A stretch of 64,000 nt of DNA from Sphingobacteriales bacterium TSM_CSS (GCA_002212985.1 NBMY01000110.1:42172-106171); one strand, 5' to 3'. Counted from the stretch's first letter, positions 1-8,750 are shown. Notes: generated by a model not told the origin, from the letters alone. A program made the numbers and translations.

Positions 1-578
1 AAATTGGGTTTAGAACCATGAAATAGGTTAAGCGCATAGATTACACATTCTCCGGCTTTCATGGGCAGCGTTGTTAAATAGGGTTCCAGTTCTTCGTCAA
101 AATCAAGATATACAGACGGAATGGTAATAGAACGGTAGGTCTTAAACAATTTATGGCTGCCTTTTATAACCTGTAAAGCTCCGTTTTTTTCATCTACATC
201 AATTAAGGGACACCAGATACTACAGGCGGTAAAACGGCTTTCATCAACGGTACTCCAATCTTGGTGCAAGGTAGAGGCGCTATCGGGCCCGGTGCCTTTT
301 ACCAAAAAAGTACCCATGCCCAATTCATGCCCTTCGAGCAAGTGATCTAAATGCTTGTTAAACAAATGGCGAATAGTGGTATCTACAATCATATTGTTCT
401 CGCGCACATCGTCATGTATATTGGAGTATATACCTTTGAGGTTTTTTGGGCAAATGCTGTCGAAAAGATTCTGTAATTGCATTATTTCCTCCTTTGCCAG
501 CAAGGGCAGAATAACATACCCATTTGTGTCAAAAGATTGTTGTAGAATGGGGTCTTTAAACAACCGGTTATTATTCAT
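1..578 (-). CDS. PhyH-family (phytanoyl-CoA dioxygenase-like) oxygenase, 3' end cut by window edge
   Basis: The first 192 residues are visible; the C-terminus lies outside the window. The start is the ATG at 576-578 (MNNNRLFKDPILQQSF). The protein shows the Fe(II)/2-oxoglutarate oxygenase pattern of the PhyH family: an HQD triad (HxD) at residues 105-107 in LHQDWS, and a distal His at 187 in NLFHGS, the expected third iron ligand. The stretch KNGALQVIKGSHK between them is typical of the family. PhyH relatives hydroxylate small molecules, lipids or sugars, and the substrate cannot be read from the sequence. It lies upstream of nothing on its strand here, but the polysaccharide-export ATPase behind it (661-1938) suggests a cell-surface glycan or natural-product locus continuing to the left. 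That context is inference. Confidence 0.8.
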   Translation of the reverse strand, partial: MNNNRLFKDPILQQSFDTNGYVILPLLAKEEIMQLQNLFDSICPKNLKGIYSNIHDDVRENNMIVDTTIRHLFNKHLDHLLEGHELGMGTFLVKGTGPDSASTLHQDWSTVDESRFTACSIWCPLIDVDEKNGALQVIKGSHKLFKTYRSITIPSVYLDFDEELEPYLTTLPMKAGECVIYALNLFHGSKPN

Positions 579-660
579 GGCTTGTGGTTAAAAAAATGGA
601 CAAATTTGCGGTGTAAATAGCTGAAAAATGTTTTACCATTTGTATTGGCAGTGTTTGCCT

Positions 661-1938
661 TTAAGTTAATGCCCTATGGCAGTAAATGGTATCATGGTAT
701 AGGATGGGCATGGAGCCTCGGTTAAACAATTCGGTTGGAGTAAGGGTAGTTTCTGAATATTGTATTTCAAAGGTAACAGCGCTTTCTATTTTACAAAAGT
801 AGGGCATTTTTTTGTTTTCAAAAAATAAAAGCACAACGCTAAACAGACCTCTGTTTAGGAAAAACGGTTTAATGATGCAACTTGCTTCGTATAAATCGGG
901 TTGTTGCTTGCCGGTATTGTCAGACAAAAAACCAAGCGCTGTTTGTTTTTTTTCGGTAACTACACTCAAAAATACGTCGGCACAGTTTATAGGTTCAATC
1001 AGTTGGTACTGCAACGTAATTGCAATGCGGTCTTCAATAAATATGGGTTCGTGGTAGTTTTTGCCTTCTGCCTTTACCCCAATTTGCATTAGTTTTACTT
1101 TACTGTTGCCGGGAGCAATTTGTGGGTTGTTCCAACAGATAAAATGTTTTTGGATAATTTGCCCCAGTTCTGCCAGTCGGTATTTATATATTTCTTCATT
1201 AGGGTCGCCTGTGCTTAATATTTGACCTTTTTTTAAAACAATTACCCTGTTGCATATTTGCGATATGGTTTCCATGTTATGGCTTACTATTAAAATAGTG
1301 CGTCCTTTATTGAGATAGCTTTTAATGGCATTGAGCGATTTTTCCTGAAATGATATATCGCCAACCGATAGTACTTCGTCAATAATCATAATTTCGGCAT
1401 CTAACAGCAATGATACCGAAAATGCCAGCCGTACCTGCATGCCACTGGAGTAGTGTTTTATAGGCGTGTCAATAAAATTTTCTACTTCGCTAAAAGCCAC
1501 TATTTCATCAAACCTGCGCTTTATTTCTTTGCGGGTCATGCCCAACAGTGCGCCATTCAGATAAATGTTTTCGCGCCCGGTTAATTCGGGATGAAACCCG
1601 GTGCCTACTTCAAGCAAGGATGATATTCGCCCGGAAATGGTAACTTTACCCTTTGTGGGGTGGGTTATTCTGCTCAATATTTTTAACAAAGTGCTTTTGC
1701 CGGCGCCATTGCTGCCTATTATGCCCACATTTTCGCCTTCGGCTACGGTAAAAGATACATCCTGCAGGGCCCAAAAGTTAGTATCGTCTTCGGTGGGTGG
1801 GAGGGTAACGCTGTTTTTATTGCTTCCCAACAGGTTTTTAACCCCATTTACAATTGTTTCCTGAAACCCTGTTTTGTAATAACTGCCTTTATTGAATTGC
1901 TTGTAAACTCCTTCAACTGTAATAACGTTTTTGCTCAT
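661..1938 (-). CDS. Polysaccharide/teichoic-acid-type ABC transporter, ATP-binding subunit with C-terminal Wzt-like domain
   Basis: 425 residues. The ATPase domain fills about residues 5-255: Walker A GSNGAGKS at 75-82, ABC signature YSSGMQ at 163-168, Walker B IMIIDEVLSVGD from 183, and the switch His at 220 (IVSHN). The long linker between the first strand and Walker A and the SSLLEVGTGFHPELTGRENIYLNGA segment are typical of the TagH/Wzt/KpsT polysaccharide-exporter class. Residues about 260-425 form an extra beta-rich domain like the Wzt C-terminal domain, which in O-antigen exporters recognises the glycan end cap. No matching permease gene is in the window; it should lie outside on the left. 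The ATPase would act at the inner face of the plasma membrane. The class is clear, the glycan is unknown. Confidence 0.9.
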   Translation of the reverse strand: MSKNVITVEGVYKQFNKGSYYKTGFQETIVNGVKNLLGSNKNSVTLPPTEDDTNFWALQDVSFTVAEGENVGIIGSNGAGKSTLLKILSRITHPTKGKVTISGRISSLLEVGTGFHPELTGRENIYLNGALLGMTRKEIKRRFDEIVAFSEVENFIDTPIKHYSSGMQVRLAFSVSLLLDAEIMIIDEVLSVGDISFQEKSLNAIKSYLNKGRTILIVSHNMETISQICNRVIVLKKGQILSTGDPNEEIYKYRLAELGQIIQKHFICWNNPQIAPGNSKVKLMQIGVKAEGKNYHEPIFIEDRIAITLQYQLIEPINCADVFLSVVTEKKQTALGFLSDNTGKQQPDLYEASCIIKPFFLNRGLFSVVLLFFENKKMPYFCKIESAVTFEIQYSETTLTPTELFNRGSMPILYHDTIYCHRALT

Positions 1939-2121
1939 AAGCAGCGCCGCGTAAATGGTAGCGGGTGCAAGTTACTAAGAAAATTCTTTAGGGTGGTACA
2001 AGATGCGGCATATTTTGAATGCCCAAACAATTTTGCCAACCGGTTGGGCTGTATGCCATTGCCCCAATGTAGTATCCTGAATTACCCTGTTTGTAATCAA
2101 ATAAGTATTGGGCAAAAGGTA

Positions 2122-3186
2122 TCAGGCTGTTGGTTCGGCATCGGGGTTTACCAGTGTTTCTATCAGCAGTTCTTCGGGTATAACCTCGCAGGGCAGGGTT
2201 ACGGTAAAAATGCAGCCGGTAGGCAGGTTATCGGTAACCCTTATAGAGCCGTTGTGAATTTCGGTAAGTTGTTTTACCAAATACAAGCCCAGCCCGGTGC
2301 CTTTGGTTCTGCGCGTATCTTCGTTGCCAATGCGGTAAAACTTCTTAAAAATCTTACCTTTTTCTTTATCCGTAACGCCCGGCCCGTAGTCAATTACCCT
2401 GAAAAATGCCTGTTTGTTATCGGTTTTTAGCGATACCAATACCGGTGTATCTGCGGGTGAGTATTTAAGAGCATTTTCAATGAGGTTAATTACTATAGAA
2501 GCAACAGCCATGCGGTCGCCGTTTATATAAATATCGGGGGTAATGTCGGCGGTAATTTGCCTTCCTATGGCAAAGGTATCTTTGGTTTTTTGTACTGTTT
2601 CTGCTACCAATTGCGAAAAATCAAACTCATCGGGCGACAGACTGATGGATTGGTTTTCTATTTTGGCTGCCATGAGTATATTTTCCACCAGCGCCTGCAG
2701 GCGGTCGGCATCTTTGAGCGAGTTGTTGAGCAGTTTTTTTTGCACGTCGCGGTCTAAATTGCCACGCTTAAGCAGGGTTTCCAGCCCCAGCCGTATGCCC
2801 GCTACGGGCGATTTTAGCTCGTGGGTAATAGATAGCAGGAAATTTCGCTGCTGTCGGTTAAGCATTATTTCAGATTGTATGCCGGTATGCAGTTGGTAGG
2901 TTGCCAGTCCTATGATGAGCAGAAAAACAAACCCTTCGGCCAAAATCATGGCTCTTTTTGCAATTAAATCGCGGTGGGCGTTTTTATAGGTGGCGGCATT
3001 TACTACTTCTTCGGGGTTAAGGTTGTTTGCTTTGTAAACAACTTTTTCTTTTTCAACGGTAATGTCGAAAATGGTTTGCAGGTTGTTTATATGAAACCAG
3101 GTCCACCATGAAAAACAGGCAACCACATAAACCACCAACACATAAAAAATAACCAGCGGTCGAAAAAACTGCTTGAATTTGGGCAT
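2122..3186 (-). CDS. Two-TM sensor histidine kinase (HisKA + HATPase_c)
   Basis: 354 residues with the start chosen at the ATG at 3186 (MPKFKQFFRP). A longer frame reaches an ATG at 3291, but a well-formed promoter (CAAA at 3289-3292 and CAAAGGTA at 3262-3269, read on the minus strand as TTTG-N19-TACCTTTG) sits inside that extension. Two membrane segments (about 9-31 and 80-98) bracket a short periplasmic loop of about 48 residues. The H-box ITHELKSP has its phosphoacceptor His near 122, followed by the N-box (LIENALKY), G1 (DYGPGV), F-box and G2 (GTGLGLYLVK). It autophosphorylates and passes the phosphate to a response regulator. No regulator is adjacent; the only one in the window is the orphan at 32015. 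A Pro- and Glu-rich 12-residue tail ends the protein. Confidence 0.92.
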   Translation of the reverse strand: MPKFKQFFRPLVIFYVLVVYVVACFSWWTWFHINNLQTIFDITVEKEKVVYKANNLNPEEVVNAATYKNAHRDLIAKRAMILAEGFVFLLIIGLATYQLHTGIQSEIMLNRQQRNFLLSITHELKSPVAGIRLGLETLLKRGNLDRDVQKKLLNNSLKDADRLQALVENILMAAKIENQSISLSPDEFDFSQLVAETVQKTKDTFAIGRQITADITPDIYINGDRMAVASIVINLIENALKYSPADTPVLVSLKTDNKQAFFRVIDYGPGVTDKEKGKIFKKFYRIGNEDTRRTKGTGLGLYLVKQLTEIHNGSIRVTDNLPTGCIFTVTLPCEVIPEELLIETLVNPDAEPTA

Positions 3187-3261
3187 ATAAGTGGCAGGCA
3201 AAGTGTAGGGTAGCAATACGTTTTTTGGGGCGCTCAAAACAGGTATAATACCTTTTAAGTT

Positions 3262-3292
3262 CAAAGGTAGTTTGAGTTTGCCATATTTCAAA
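3262..3292 (-). promoter_or_regulatory. Bacteroidota-type promoter for the histidine kinase
   Basis: Read on the minus strand: -33 element TTTG (3289-3292), 19 nt spacer, -7 element TACCTTTG (3262-3269). Both elements match the Bacteroidota sigma-ABfr consensus exactly. Transcription would begin near 3255, which rules out a start at 3291 and leaves a leader of about 70 nt before the ATG at 3186. Confidence 0.7.
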
Positions 3293-3371
3293 TAATGGCG
3301 AAGGCTATTTTCTTTTTTTCACATTTTTTTATGTAAAAATGGAATATCTGGCTTTTCGCAGGTCGGTTTTT

Positions 3372-4664
3372 TTATCCTAAAACTGCATCAAAACACCGGC
3401 AAATGATTTGTTGTGCCGCTTGAAGGTCTGTTTCGGAATGGGCAGCCGATACAAACCCTACTTCGTATCCCGATGGCCCGAAATAAACGCCGTTTTGTAA
3501 AAGCAGTTGGTAAAGCCGTTTAAAAGAGTCCATTTTGGCGGCGTCAATCTGGTCTGCGCTATATACGTGGGGGCTTCGGGTAAAGGCAATCCAGAAAATA
3601 GAGCCTATGGCAAACAACTGCACCTCATAGCCTTTAGAGGAGCAATGTTGGTTAATATATTGTACAAATGCCTGTGTTTTGGTTTGAAGGTTTTCATAGA
3701 AACCGGGCTGAAGGCATTGTTGCAGTTGTGCAGCGCCGGCGGCCATGGCTACGGGGTTGCCCGATAGGGTTCCGGCTTGGTAAACGGGCCCGTCGGGGGC
3801 AATAAAACGCATAATTTCTTTACTGGCTCCGTAAGCACCTACGGGCATTCCGCCACCAATAATTTTACCAAAGGTTATAATATCGGGCTGAATGTTGTAA
3901 TAGCCGGCCGCACCTTCAAAACCCACTCTAAAACCCGATATGACCTCATCAAAAATAAGCAGGGCATTGTGTTGGGTGCATAAAGTGCGCAGCAATTGCA
4001 AATAGGCGGTATCTTGCAGCAGCAGCCCGTTGTTGGCGGGTATGGGTTCTATGATTACCGCCGCCACCTGATTGGGGTGCATAAGAAAAGCCTGCTCCAG
4101 CGCAAGGCGGTTGTTGAGTGGTATTACAATGGTTTCGCGGGCAAAGGCATCGGGCACACCTGCCGATGATGACTCGCCAAAGGTTACTAACCCCGAGCCG
4201 GCTTTTACCAGCAGGTGGTCAACATGACCATGGTAGCAACCTTCAAATTTTATCACCTTGCTCTTGCCGGTATAGCCCCTTGCCAACCGAACCGCAGACA
4301 TAACGGCCTCAGTGCCCGAACTTACAAAGCGTAGTTTTTCTATAAAACGGTGGTTTTGCAAAATGAGGCTTGCCAGGTCTAACTCATACTGCACCGGTGT
4401 GCCAAAGGAGGTGCCTTTTTCTACGGCTTCCATAATTTTGCTTCGTACTTGAGGGTGGTTATGCCCCAAAATGAGCGGACCCCATGAGCAACAAAAGTCA
4501 ATGTACTCGTTGCCATCGGCATCGTATATGCGGCAGCCGTTGCCGCGTTCCATAAATATGGGTGTTCCGCCAACCGATTTAAACGCCCTTACCGGCGAGT
4601 TTACCCCGCCCGGAAAATATTGCAGTGCCTGTTTGTACAGTTGTTCCGATTTTGTGTAATTCAT
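3372..4664 (-). CDS. hemL: Glutamate-1-semialdehyde 2,1-aminomutase
   Basis: 430 residues, the usual length. A class-III PLP aminotransferase fold that converts glutamate-1-semialdehyde to 5-aminolevulinate, the last step of the C5 route to tetrapyrroles, in the cytosol. Visible signatures: VNSPVRAFKSVGG near the N-terminus, SSGTEAVMSAVRLARGYTG (115-133), the PLP-binding acidic residue in LLIFDEVISGFRVG (Asp239) and the Schiff-base lysine in TFGKIIGGGMPVGAYG (Lys267). The start ATG at 4664 is unambiguous. It lies downstream of rnr on the same strand, about 245 nt away with a repeat tract between them, so its own promoter is likely. hemE, later in the same pathway, is at 30838; the genes are not clustered. 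Confidence 0.97.
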   Translation of the reverse strand: MNYTKSEQLYKQALQYFPGGVNSPVRAFKSVGGTPIFMERGNGCRIYDADGNEYIDFCCSWGPLILGHNHPQVRSKIMEAVEKGTSFGTPVQYELDLASLILQNHRFIEKLRFVSSGTEAVMSAVRLARGYTGKSKVIKFEGCYHGHVDHLLVKAGSGLVTFGESSSAGVPDAFARETIVIPLNNRLALEQAFLMHPNQVAAVIIEPIPANNGLLLQDTAYLQLLRTLCTQHNALLIFDEVISGFRVGFEGAAGYYNIQPDIITFGKIIGGGMPVGAYGASKEIMRFIAPDGPVYQAGTLSGNPVAMAAGAAQLQQCLQPGFYENLQTKTQAFVQYINQHCSSKGYEVQLFAIGSIFWIAFTRSPHVYSADQIDAAKMDSFKRLYQLLLQNGVYFGPSGYEVGFVSAAHSETDLQAAQQIICRCFDAVLG

Positions 4665-4680
4665 GGATTAAATGTTTTTT

Positions 4681-4791
4681 TGGGGTATAGGGTATAAAGT
4701 ATAGGGTATAAGGTATAAGGTATTTTCTACCTGCTACCAACTACCTTTTACTTTCTACCAGCTACTTTCTACAAGCTACCTGCCCATACAA
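4681..4791. repeat. Degenerate short-unit repeat tract (GGTATAA-type arm and TACC-type arm)
   Basis: Between hemL and rnr. The left half repeats GGTATAA or GGTATAG-like units (about 4684-4722); the right half repeats CTACC/CTAC plus 3-4 nt units (about 4726-4790). The right arm read on the other strand again gives GGTA-type units, so the tract is a loose, long imperfect inverted repeat. No coding potential. Similar simple tracts occur between genes in environmental Bacteroidota; function unknown. Confidence 0.6.
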
Positions 4792-4909
4792 CGCTTACCG
4801 CATAAACACACAGGCAGAAGTACTGGTTTTACCAAACGGGTAACAGTTTTGTAAAAATGATGCGTGCTTGCAAATAGAGGGCAATTTTTCGGGTTGTTTT
4901 TATGGGCTG

Positions 4910-7090
4910 CTACGCCACTTCAAAATCTATGGTGCGGGCCAGCAAATCGGTGCTTACTACGCGCACGCGAACTTTTGCGCCCAGTTGATAGCGTTTACCC
5001 TTGTTATAGCCAACAAAGGCATGCTGTTTTTCATCAAAAAAGTAGGTGTCGTCAATAACAGAGCTTATGCGCACCAGTCCTTCGCATTTATTGTCTGAAA
5101 GTTCAACCCAAAAACCAAAATTGGCCACGCCCGAAATTACCCCTTCAAACTCCTGCCCCAGCCGTTCCGACAGGTATTCAACCTGTTTGTATTTAACCGA
5201 TTCGCGCTCGGCTTCCATGGCTTTGCGTTCCATAATAGAGGTATGCTCACATTTTTTTTCCAGTTCATCCAGATTGCGGTTAAGGGTGGTTTTGTCGGTG
5301 AGATATTGGTTCAGAATGCGGTGTACCATTACATCGGGGTAGCGCCTTATGGGCGAGGTAAAGTGCGTGTAGTGGGTAAAAGCCAGTCCGTAATGTCCAA
5401 TGTTGTGGGTAGAGTAGGCCGCTTTTGCCATAGAGCGTATGGCAAGGGTTTCCAGCAGGTGCTGTTCGGGTTGTCCTTGTACCTGTTGCAGCAGTTGGTT
5501 GAGCGATTGCGAAATTTGTTCGGGAGTATCAATTTTCAATTCATAGCCAAAATCGGCGGCTAATCGTTTAAATTCAACCAGTTTTTCAATATCGGGCAGG
5601 TTGTGGGTGCGGTTTACAAACGGCACCTTTTCCGGACGTGTGTTTATAAAAGTTGCTACCGAGCGGTTGGCCAGCAGCATAAAATCTTCAATAAGGCGGT
5701 TGCTGTCGTGCATTACCTTTACCATCACCTCTATGGGTTTGCCGGTTTCATCAAGCACAAATTTCACTTCGTCGCTGCCAAAGTCAATAGATCCTGCAGT
5801 CATGCGTTTGTTGCGCAGTATTTTGGCCAGGTTGTTCAAGGTTTGCAGTTCGGCGGCAAAATCGCCTTTTCCGGTATCTAAAATATCCTGTGCTTCGGCG
5901 TAGTGAAAGCGGCGTATAGAGTGGATAACGGTTTTGCCAAACCATTGTTTTACCACTTCGGCCTCGTTGGTCATTTCAAAAACGGCCGAAAAACAGAGCT
6001 TGTCTTCATTGGGGCGAAGCGAGCAAACTAAGTTGGAGAGTTTTTCGGGAAACATAGGTATTACGCGGTCAACCAAATAAACCGATGTTGCGCGTTTATA
6101 GCCTTCTTTGTCAAGAGCAGTGCCTTCGGTTACGTAGTGGGTAACATCGGCAATATGTACGCCAATTTCCCAGTTGCCATTGGGCAGTTGTTGTACAGAC
6201 AGGGCATCGTCAAAGTCTTTGGCATCAACAGGGTCAATGGTAAAGGTGGTAATGCCTTTAAAACTGCGCCGGCGGGCAATTTCTTCGGGGTCAATGGCAT
6301 CGGGTATTTTTTCGGCCTGTTCTACAACATCCTCCGGAAATTGCAGCGGAAAGCCTCGGTTTGCCACAATAGACAGCATTTCGGCGTTGTTTTCGCCCGG
6401 CATTCCCAATACTTCCACAACTTCGGCAATGGGTTTTTTACCATCTTCGCTCCATTCTGCAATGCGCACCAGCACTTTATTGCCATCTTTTGCCCCGTTT
6501 ATTTTTGACATGGGCAGGTAGAGGTTAAGGGGCAGGTTGGTATCGGGAATAAAAAGGGCAAATTTGGAAGATATTTTTACTATACCGGTAAAGACCGATT
6601 TGCTGCGCTCAACAATTTCTACCACCTCACCCTCCGGCCGGCGGCTGCCGCGGCGCATACCTACGCGAATTTTTACGCGGTCGCCGTCAAATGCGCCTTT
6701 TAATCTGGCGGCCGGCACATAAATATCGCGTTCAGAGTGTTCTGATACAATGTAGGCATTGCCGGTGCTGGTCATATCAACCGTTCCTTCAATGAGTTTG
6801 CGGGAGGTATTGCCCGATTTTGCGGTTTCCTTGCCGGCCGGTTCCCCATCTTTACCGGGGGTTAGCTTAAAGCGGTTGCCTTTGTTGCGGGTAATTTGGC
6901 CTTTTTGGCAAAGGTTGTTGACCGCTTCTACTATTTCTTCGGCCTCATAAGAGCGCCGGCCAACCTTGCTGTGTATGGCTTTGTAGCCATAGGCATAGGC
7001 AGGGTTGTTGGTAAATATTTGCAAAATGCGCTGTTCTAAAGATTGGGGGCGTTTGGTACCCCCATTTTTTTTGTTTCGTTTATTTGTCAA
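4910..7090 (-). CDS. rnr: Ribonuclease R (RNB-family 3'-5' exoribonuclease)
   Basis: 726 residues. Degrades structured RNA 3' to 5' in the cytosol and helps in rRNA quality control. Domains in order: a basic N-terminal helix-turn-helix region (about 15-75), cold-shock/OB domains (about 80-230), the RNB catalytic domain with FTIDPVDAKDFDDALS (the metal-binding Asp cluster) and IGVHIADVTHYV, then the late RNB signature YGLAFTHYTHFTSPIRRYPD, and an S1 domain (GVISGVANFGFWVELSDNKCEGLVRISSV). It lacks the long Lys-rich C-terminal tail of the E. coli enzyme. The start is a TTG at 7088-7090: an in-frame stop (TAA) lies two codons upstream and the next internal Met would delete the N-terminal domain. 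A -7-like TAACTTTG (7139-7146, minus strand) lies about 45 nt upstream. Confidence 0.95.
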   Translation of the reverse strand: MTNKRNKKNGGTKRPQSLEQRILQIFTNNPAYAYGYKAIHSKVGRRSYEAEEIVEAVNNLCQKGQITRNKGNRFKLTPGKDGEPAGKETAKSGNTSRKLIEGTVDMTSTGNAYIVSEHSERDIYVPAARLKGAFDGDRVKIRVGMRRGSRRPEGEVVEIVERSKSVFTGIVKISSKFALFIPDTNLPLNLYLPMSKINGAKDGNKVLVRIAEWSEDGKKPIAEVVEVLGMPGENNAEMLSIVANRGFPLQFPEDVVEQAEKIPDAIDPEEIARRRSFKGITTFTIDPVDAKDFDDALSVQQLPNGNWEIGVHIADVTHYVTEGTALDKEGYKRATSVYLVDRVIPMFPEKLSNLVCSLRPNEDKLCFSAVFEMTNEAEVVKQWFGKTVIHSIRRFHYAEAQDILDTGKGDFAAELQTLNNLAKILRNKRMTAGSIDFGSDEVKFVLDETGKPIEVMVKVMHDSNRLIEDFMLLANRSVATFINTRPEKVPFVNRTHNLPDIEKLVEFKRLAADFGYELKIDTPEQISQSLNQLLQQVQGQPEQHLLETLAIRSMAKAAYSTHNIGHYGLAFTHYTHFTSPIRRYPDVMVHRILNQYLTDKTTLNRNLDELEKKCEHTSIMERKAMEAERESVKYKQVEYLSERLGQEFEGVISGVANFGFWVELSDNKCEGLVRISSVIDDTYFFDEKQHAFVGYNKGKRYQLGAKVRVRVVSTDLLARTIDFEVA

Positions 7091-7138
7091 GACTTAGGTA
7101 ATTTGGGTGAGTTGATTATGTGTTTGTTTGGGTTGAAG

Positions 7139-7171
7139 CAAAGTTACAAACTATAACAATTTATCTGGCAA
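7139..7171 (-). promoter_or_regulatory. Probable promoter of rnr
   Basis: Minus-strand -7 element TAACTTTG at 7139-7146 matches TAnnTTTG. The closest -33-like TTG (7169-7171) is 22 nt away, a little far. The leader to the TTG start at 7090 would be about 40 nt. Confidence 0.45.
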
Positions 7172-7442
7172 AAGTAAGCGGGTAAAACGGCAAAAAGTTC
7201 CGTTCGGGTCGGTTATAGACATTTGGATGGGGCTGTAAAGTATTGTTTTCTGACCATTTTATGGGATAAAAAGCAATTTTTTCAAGAAAAATCACCCTCA
7301 GAAAATGCGCCTGATTTTTACCTCGCTTATATTGTAACCTACTGAAAATCAAGAAGTTGGAAAAAAAATTGTTTTGTTTTCGGGTTCAGTAAAACTTGAA
7401 AAACAGGTTTTTTTTGGTTCGTTAGGGGGCATTGGCGTACTG
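7147..7442. other. Intergenic stretch between divergent rnr and secreted-protein genes
   Basis: This divergent intergenic region between rnr (minus) and the secreted pair (plus) holds the two outward promoters at its ends. The middle is AT-rich with poly-T and poly-A runs. A 63-codon open frame on the minus strand (7161-7352) shows no signal peptide, motif or sensible composition, so I see no gene here. Confidence 0.4.
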
Positions 7443-7450
7443 TATCTTTG
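7443..7450 (+). promoter_or_regulatory. -7 element of the small secreted-protein operon
   Basis: TATCTTTG, an exact TAnnTTTG match, 55 nt before the ATG at 7505. No good -33 TTTG is found at the usual 19-20 nt; the nearest TTTG (7413-7416) is 26 nt upstream. The position supports the ATG at 7505 rather than an upstream TTG that overlaps this element. Confidence 0.5.
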
Positions 7451-7504
7451 CATCATCAAACAAAACAAAAAACATTTTTCAAAACTTTTTTAAAAAATTG
7501 CACT

Positions 7505-8092
7505 ATGAAAACCAGTTTCTTTTCTCTCGCCGCCGCAGTTGTTTTTGTATTAGGTTCTTTCGTTTTTAACGCCAACGTACAGGCTCAGGATTACGATTGG
7601 TCGCAAACCCCCGAAGCGCAACAAATGTACAACGACCTGATGAACACCGTAAACCAAACTTACGACAACACCTACAACCAAAGTATGCAAGATGCCCAGC
7701 AAATTATGGATCAGCAAAAAATTGATGAACAGCGCTACTACAACGAGTTAATGGACATGGTAAACCGCACTTATGAAGAAACCTATACCCAGTACATGCA
7801 ACTGTTTAACCAAATTATTGCAGATGCCAACGCCAACGCCAAAGTAATTGAAGCCCAACTGATTGCGCAGGGACAAGCAGTTTACCAACAGGCGCTGGCA
7901 AGCGGATATGCCGATGCAGTAGCACAACAAATGGCCGTTTCTACCGTTGGTAACATTGCCAGCACTAACAACATTACCAACTCCTTTGGGCATGACCTTA
8001 CCATGAAAATTATGAACAACTGGCCCAACGGCAGCGGCGCACTCTACAAATATGCCGATGGCTCTGTTGGCAACTGGGCTACCCGATATTAA
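7505..8092 (+). CDS. Small secreted helical Gln/Asn/Tyr-rich protein, function unknown
   Basis: 195 residues from the ATG at 7505; a longer frame from a TTG at 7448 overlaps the promoter. A clear signal peptide is seen (MKTSFFSLAAAVVFVLG.. ending NVQAQ), so the mature protein starts near DYDWSQTPEAQQ. The mature part is rich in Gln, Asn, Tyr and Met with repeating blocks such as YNDLMNTVNQTYDNTYNQ and YNELMDMVNRTYEETYTQ, spaced about 40 residues apart: an internal duplication likely to form long amphipathic helices. The C-terminal 60 residues (NSFGHDLTMKIMNNWPNGSGALYKYADGSVGNWATRY) look like a small folded cap. I recognise no family. It sits 72 nt before a second secreted gene and shares its terminator, so the two are probably one transcript. 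Confidence 0.75.
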   Translation: MKTSFFSLAAAVVFVLGSFVFNANVQAQDYDWSQTPEAQQMYNDLMNTVNQTYDNTYNQSMQDAQQIMDQQKIDEQRYYNELMDMVNRTYEETYTQYMQLFNQIIADANANAKVIEAQLIAQGQAVYQQALASGYADAVAQQMAVSTVGNIASTNNITNSFGHDLTMKIMNNWPNGSGALYKYADGSVGNWATRY

Positions 8093-8164
8093 TAGGCTCA
8101 CTAAAAAACAAACAATTCTCTTTTAAAAACAACTTATTCAACATTGTAAAACACAAGAAACACC

Positions 8165-8704
8165 ATGAAAACATACAGCATTCAAATTGCAGTTCTCTCT
8201 CTCTTTGTTTTAGTATCATTGTCCATACAGGCGCAACCTATGAGTATAAACGGAAAAAATGGTAATAACAACAATGCCGATGCCAAAATGCCCATGAGCA
8301 TAAACGGACCTAAAAGTAATGCCAAAATGCCTATGAGCATCAACGGACCCAAAAGCAATGCTCTGTACGGCTTCTTTCAGGTGGGCAACCAAACAGCCCA
8401 ATTCAGTTTGCAAACCGGCGACAATACCCTGCAAATTCCGGGCGCACAGGCCAAATTTAAAGCGGTTATTTCCGATGATTTTCAACTCATGAAATTGGAG
8501 GACATGCTCCGCGACGACCTTAAACCCGTTACCATTACCCCAACCGGCACACCCGAAAGTTATACCGACCCCGGCAGCGCTCATTTTTATGCATTGGCTA
8601 TACCCACAGCAGACGGTAAAGTAGTAAAAGGCATTTTGGCCATAGGAATTGGCGAAACCAACCCCTTTAACAAGTTACCCGACCCGCTGCCGTATTGGTG
8701 GTAA
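8165..8704 (+). CDS. Small secreted protein with PMSING repeats, function unknown
   Basis: 179 residues. Signal peptide MKTYSIQIAVLSLFVLVSLSIQAQ, so it is exported. Directly after it the motif PMSING occurs three times (residues about 25-62), the last two as a 13-residue repeat KMPMSINGPKSNA, joined by Asn/Lys-rich linkers. Then follows a compact region of about 115 residues (LYGFFQVGNQTAQFSLQTGDNTLQI...) rich in beta-type residues. No Cys, no membrane segment, no T9SS tail, so a periplasmic or freely secreted fate is likely. It is second in a two-gene unit with 7505-8092 and is followed within 50 nt by a strong terminator. No known family recognised. Confidence 0.72.
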   Translation: MKTYSIQIAVLSLFVLVSLSIQAQPMSINGKNGNNNNADAKMPMSINGPKSNAKMPMSINGPKSNALYGFFQVGNQTAQFSLQTGDNTLQIPGAQAKFKAVISDDFQLMKLEDMLRDDLKPVTITPTGTPESYTDPGSAHFYALAIPTADGKVVKGILAIGIGETNPFNKLPDPLPYWW

Positions 8705-8750
8705 CCCCCGATGCTCAAAAAAATAGGATCTCAACTTTCTCCTCAACAAT

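Noticed and set aside
7161..7352. 63-codon minus-strand frame upstream of rnr
   Set aside because: No start context, no motif, lies over the promoter region of two divergent genes.
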